Shown here piece by piece: positions 31,991 through 35,232 of a stretch of DNA of 35,232 nucleotides. The notes beneath the pieces were generated by a model. It saw nothing but the letters and a program-made list of their open reading frames with translations, was not told where the DNA came from and did not search any database. Each line of letters starts with the position of its first letter. Position 1 is the first letter of the stretch. The translations under genes and the position numbers were made by a program. The stretch comes from JAKVCB01 sp963578605. Lineage in GTDB: Bacteria; Planctomycetota; Planctomycetia; Pirellulales; Lacipirellulaceae. The stretch is from positions 1 to 35,232 of the forward strand of contig CAUZEA010000059.1 of the NCBI GenBank assembly GCA_963578605.1, in the 5' to 3' direction.

Positions 31991-33544
31991 ATGAAATCTG
32001 CTTTCGTTAACCAGCGTCGATATCGGGGTTCGCTGCCCGTGGCCATTGGATCCCTTTTTGGAGTGTTGTGGCTTACCTTGCAGGCGAGCCTGGCTCCGGC
32101 TGCTGGCCGCACGGACGGCAAACTCCAACTCCGGGTGGTTGATGCCCAGACGGGCCAGCCTTTGACTGGCCGCATGCATTTACGGAATTCCCGTGACCGC
32201 CCGGTTCTTCCCCAGCAGGCGAACGTTATCGAGATGGGAGATTTTTTTTACATCGACGGCCAGCTGGACCTCAAACTCCGTAAGGGCCAGTACACGTTTG
32301 AACTCAATGCCGGCTCTGAATACCGCACGCGTTTCGGTCACTTCGAAATCGACCGTCGCGCCGACGATATCGAAACCATCAAGATGAACCGGTTTGCCAA
32401 TCTCGCGGATGAGGGATGGTACGCCGCAGATTTGTTACTTGGTGAGATCGACGCCGAGTTGCTTACCGAGATTCTCAAAGCGGAACAACTCCACCTGGGT
32501 GTTTTTGTCGACTGGTCTTTGGGAGAGGATTTTAGCACTGCGGAGCGACGTCGACGTCGGCTCATTGACTCGGTTGGATCGAAGGGTGTGAGAGTGGGTT
32601 TTCGACATCCGGCGGTGCCAGGCTGCCTGTTTTTCACTCGGCTTGACGCAGACCAGCGTCCGCACCTGTCCGACGTTCCACAGGCCTTGCCGACCCTCGC
32701 GAGAGAGATGCGTGCGGCTCATGATGCCAAGACGAATGTAGTTGCGATTTCTCCGCTCGTGTCTCGATTGCCGATCTTGCTGGCCACAGGAGGCCTCGAC
32801 GCGATTCAGGTGATCGGAACGCGAGCGGTGGTCAAGACACACCATGTCGCGGAGCGCAAAATCGATTCATCTCGCTTTTCGGGAGAACGGGGAGCGGGAA
32901 GGTATGCTGAGCATGTCTACTTTCAAGTGTTGGAATGTGGCTTCCGCATTCCACCAGTAGCTGGAAGTGGTGCTTCGAAGTCAGCTCAGGTTGTTCCCGG
33001 CGCCAGCCGTGTTTATGTTCACTGCGACGATGGATTTTTCGACGACGATTGGTGGAACGGACTCTCCAATGGCCGCGTATTTGTGACCAATGGCCCACTC
33101 CTCAGACCGATGGTCGAAGGCCACCCTCCGGGACACATTTTTCGATTGCGCGGTGAGGAAGTCCTTGAACTAGAGATTGGACTTGAATTGGCGTCACGTG
33201 AATCGGTCGATTACCTGGAGATTATTCGTAATGGGCGGGTCGAATATGACGTTCGACTCGACAAGTTCGTGGAGAGCGGCGGGCGGCTACCCAAGTTGCG
33301 GTTTGATCAGAGTGGTTGGTTCTTGCTGCGTGTTCGTACCCGCAATGCAGATTTCTATCAACGTGCCCTTACCGCCCCTTACTTCGTTGAAAAGGATGGT
33401 GTGGGGCGGATCAGCGGAACTGCGGTTCGTTTCTTTCTGGACTGGTTGGACGCAGCGGGTAGTAACGAGGAAACGGAGTCCGCTTCACGGGATTGGGCCC
33501 ATCGTTTTTGGCAACAACGACTCGAGACTGCCAACGTTGAGTAG
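31991..33544 (+). CDS. Exported CehA-like (PHP-fold) protein lacking the metal-binding motif
   Basis: 517 residues. A signal peptide (LPVAIGSLFGVLWLTLQAS) is followed by a carboxypeptidase-regulatory-like beta domain (LQLRVVDAQTGQPLTGRMHLRN; YTFELNAGSEYRTRFGHFEID), then a domain with the layout of the CehA/McbA metallohydrolases: EGWYAADLLLGEIDAELL, QLHLGVFVDWS, and NGRVFVTNGPLLRPMVEGHPPG near the end. In active relatives the first motif reads GDLH-H, giving metal ligands; here it reads ADLLLGE and both His are missing. Later ligand positions also look replaced. I infer a binding or structural protein rather than an enzyme. It stands at the start of a plus-strand pair with the lipase, 118 bases upstream of it. 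Confidence 0.75.
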   Translation: MKSAFVNQRRYRGSLPVAIGSLFGVLWLTLQASLAPAAGRTDGKLQLRVVDAQTGQPLTGRMHLRNSRDRPVLPQQANVIEMGDFFYIDGQLDLKLRKGQYTFELNAGSEYRTRFGHFEIDRRADDIETIKMNRFANLADEGWYAADLLLGEIDAELLTEILKAEQLHLGVFVDWSLGEDFSTAERRRRRLIDSVGSKGVRVGFRHPAVPGCLFFTRLDADQRPHLSDVPQALPTLAREMRAAHDAKTNVVAISPLVSRLPILLATGGLDAIQVIGTRAVVKTHHVAERKIDSSRFSGERGAGRYAEHVYFQVLECGFRIPPVAGSGASKSAQVVPGASRVYVHCDDGFFDDDWWNGLSNGRVFVTNGPLLRPMVEGHPPGHIFRLRGEEVLELEIGLELASRESVDYLEIIRNGRVEYDVRLDKFVESGGRLPKLRFDQSGWFLLRVRTRNADFYQRALTAPYFVEKDGVGRISGTAVRFFLDWLDAAGSNEETESASRDWAHRFWQQRLETANVE

Positions 33545-33662
33545 CTTGCACCTTCAAAGCAGCTGTTTCAGTATTTCTCTTTCTTTTTGGGGCGACTCGA
33601 CATTACAATCGGACCCTTGTCACCCACACGTTTGTCGTCACCAAGATCAATGAGGAAGTGAT

Positions 33663-34550
33663 TTGCACACGACGACCCAGCAATTGGATCACGAGACGGA
33701 GCAGGCCAACACGGTCAACTTCGTTCCGCAAAGTCAGCTTGTGGGTCCGATCGACGGTCTGGGATTCTTGCAAAAGTCGCTATTATTTGCCGAGCTGTCG
33801 AAGCTTGCATATTTGGACCGCGCCGACGCAGGGCAACTCGCATGTCAGATTGGTTTGCCCGAGGTTCGCTACTACGATCGCGATGGCGCGCAAGCGTATG
33901 TGCTTGGCAATATCGACGATGTGGTTGTCGTCTTCCGTGGCACTGAACCGGATGAATGGAACGACGTGAAGGCAAATTTTGATGTGACAAAATCTGTTGC
34001 CGAGACGGTTGGTTGGGTTCATCGTGGCTTCAAGTACGAAGTTGATGATCTGTGGCCTCGCCTTGAACAAGCCCTCGTCAGTAACTGCAGGACATTGTGG
34101 TTTACTGGGCACTCGTTAGGCGGAGCGATAGCCACGATTTGCGCCGGACGCTGCAAACTATCGGTCATCAGATCGAATCCACGTGCCCTCTTCACTTATG
34201 GGGCGCCGAGAGTAGGTAACAAGCGTTACGTGAACTATGTAAAGCTTGAATTTTATCGTTGGGTGAACAACAACGATATTGTACCTCGAGTACCGCCGGT
34301 CTGGCTTGGTTATCGTCACTCAGGGCAGGAGCTGTATCTCGGCGTGAAAGGTCAAATCCGCTCGGTGACTGGCTGGCAACGATCAAAAGACCTGGTGCGC
34401 GGAATTTTGGGAGGCTTGATGCAGGGAAGGCTAGATTGGATTTCAGACCACTTGCTTGATGAATACATCAAGCACCTTCGTCGTGCTTTGCGCGAAAGCG
34501 AGGCAGGAAGGCTGCGCATCAAGCTGCCAGTCCCTGGGTTGGATCAGTAA
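33663..34550 (+). CDS. Class 3 lipase family protein
   Basis: 295 residues, alpha/beta hydrolase fold. The nucleophile elbow GHSLGG places the serine at 151. Asp205 (NNNDIVPRVPP) and His263 (WISDHLLDEYI) complete the usual triad of lipase class 3; FRGTEPDEW at 91-99 provides the oxyanion-hole region, and the TYGAPRVGN block at 178-186 is characteristic. It has no signal peptide, so it is probably cytoplasmic, unlike most secreted lipases. The start is TTG at 33663: GAGGAAG lies just before it, and the frame is closed by a TGA upstream. The substrate (glyceride or other ester) cannot be assigned. Confidence 0.9.
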   Translation: MHTTTQQLDHETEQANTVNFVPQSQLVGPIDGLGFLQKSLLFAELSKLAYLDRADAGQLACQIGLPEVRYYDRDGAQAYVLGNIDDVVVVFRGTEPDEWNDVKANFDVTKSVAETVGWVHRGFKYEVDDLWPRLEQALVSNCRTLWFTGHSLGGAIATICAGRCKLSVIRSNPRALFTYGAPRVGNKRYVNYVKLEFYRWVNNNDIVPRVPPVWLGYRHSGQELYLGVKGQIRSVTGWQRSKDLVRGILGGLMQGRLDWISDHLLDEYIKHLRRALRESEAGRLRIKLPVPGLDQ

Positions 34551-34648
34551 CAATCTCTTTTGCTGGCAGAGGGGGTGTTGTCAACGAGCAGGGTAGGTGA
34601 TGGAACAGGTTACTTTCAGTGGCGGCGTCGTGTGGCCCCGCTCAGCTA

Positions 34649-35232
34649 TTACCTGGTAACACGTTTGGCACCGGATGAATCTGCTGTCATCTTGCCGTTT
34701 GTAACGCTGTTAATATTTTTCAGCCGTTTGGAAGATTTAGAGGACTGATCTTTTATTGGAGCTGTGTTCTCCGTCGAGATTTCTGAGAAAAGCAGTTCGT
34801 GTTGGCTGCGGCGAATGGCTTCTTGACTGTGTTGCTTGGCTCTCACGTACGTTCCATCCGAAAGGAGCACTCGTGCCCGAGAATTGTCGTGCAGGTAGGC
34901 AGGAATAATTCGCTCGATGATGTCGCGACGCAAATTGTTTGATTCGATAGGAAACATTACCTCGACGCGACGTTCAAAGTTGCGAGGCATCCAGTCGGCA
35001 CTGCTCAAAAAGAGCTTTTGTTTATTCCCTTCGCCAAAAACCAGAATCCGGCTGTGTTCCAAAAACTGGTCAACGATGCTGCGGACGTGGATGTTTTCAG
35101 AGATGCCGGGCAGTCCAGGCCTCAGGCAGCAGATTCCGCGGATCACCAGATCGATCGGGACTCCCATTTGGCTGGCTCGGTAGAGTGCGTTGATCGTCTT
35201 GCGATCGACGAGTGAATTGAGTTTGACAAAAA
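34649..35232 (-). CDS. ppk: Polyphosphate kinase, C-terminal part (5' end outside window)
   Basis: The minus-strand frame enters from the window end with VKLNSLVDRKTINALYRASQ and continues with VPIDLVIRGICCLRPGLPGI, NIHVRSIVDQFLEHSRILVF and LFLSSADWMPRNFERRVEV, the conserved C-terminal blocks of Ppk1. The arginines and the aspartate of the SADWMPRN block are part of the active-site region. The protein ends with a polar Lys/Ser-rich tail of about 35 residues. Ppk1 makes polyphosphate reversibly from ATP. About 195 codons lie in the window. It is convergent with the lipase gene, 98 bases apart. The catalytic histidine and N-terminal domains are beyond the window. Confidence 0.95.
   Translation of the reverse strand, partial: FVKLNSLVDRKTINALYRASQMGVPIDLVIRGICCLRPGLPGISENIHVRSIVDQFLEHSRILVFGEGNKQKLFLSSADWMPRNFERRVEVMFPIESNNLRRDIIERIIPAYLHDNSRARVLLSDGTYVRAKQHSQEAIRRSQHELLFSEISTENTAPIKDQSSKSSKRLKNINSVTNGKMTADSSGAKRVTR

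Overview
The window comes from a planctomycete chromosome, probably of the Pirellulales/Pirellula type. The evidence is the combination of exported proteins that carry EF-hand/dockerin-like 'GDYN-G-NGVVDAADY' modules followed by PEP-CTERM tails, a ThuA-domain exported protein, a lipoprotein related to the flagellar P-ring protein with HEAT repeats, a CehA-type exported protein, a HTH plus receiver regulator, and loose gene order for housekeeping functions. There are no tRNA or rRNA genes, CRISPR arrays, intact insertion sequences or phage genes that I can recognise. The organism assignment is inference from protein style, not from a search.

Layout. (1) 1-1047: the 3' end of an exported dockerin-like/PEP-CTERM gene and an unassigned coding-like stretch. 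(2) 1048-2763 (+): a divergent IlvD/Edd-family dehydratase, convergent with (3) 2769-6572 (-): a five-gene fumarate reductase operon, frdA-frdB-frdC-frdD plus a small TPR-like gene, with overlaps or tiny gaps throughout. (4) 6573-12128: a decayed accessory region. It holds a remnant of a planctomycete HTH protein, a large beta-helix dockerin-like/PEP-CTERM protein, a truncated secreted-protein remnant with an in-frame TAG and a run of 14 C, and a PEP-CTERM gene split by a frameshift and a TAG. (5) 12129-13244 (+): an exported PDZ protein with a Trp/His/Cys-rich segment, followed by a clear intrinsic terminator. (6) 14129-17437 (+): an APC-family permease, a ThuA-domain exported protein and a YjbQ-family protein. 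(7) 17549-19346 (-): a small membrane protein, hisG and hisE. (8) 19523-20470 (+): miaA, convergent with (9) 20565-22097 (-): a polyprenyl synthase and moaC. (10) 22849-29638 (-): a HTH/degenerate-receiver regulator, smc, and the FlgI-like HEAT lipoprotein. (11) 29902-31858 (-): yidD, rnpA, a small membrane protein and a zinc-finger-less dnaJ, a compact operon. (12) 31991-34550 (+): a CehA-like exported protein that has lost its metal-binding motif, and a class 3 lipase. (13) 34649-35232 (-): the C-terminal part of polyphosphate kinase, running off the window.

Most of the window is ordinary metabolism (fumarate/succinate conversion, histidine, molybdopterin, isoprenoid, tRNA modification, chromosome organisation). 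The parts most worth a second look are the P-ring-like lipoprotein whose FlgI fold appears split by HEAT repeats, the TPR gene that forms the fifth member of the frd operon, the Trp/His/Cys-rich PDZ protein, and the metal-ligand-less CehA relative. Several indels or stops, two of them at or near homopolymers (a short A run in the PEP-CTERM gene, A9 in hisE), plus a C14 tract, could be true decay, slippage sites or assembly error. The sequence alone does not decide which.
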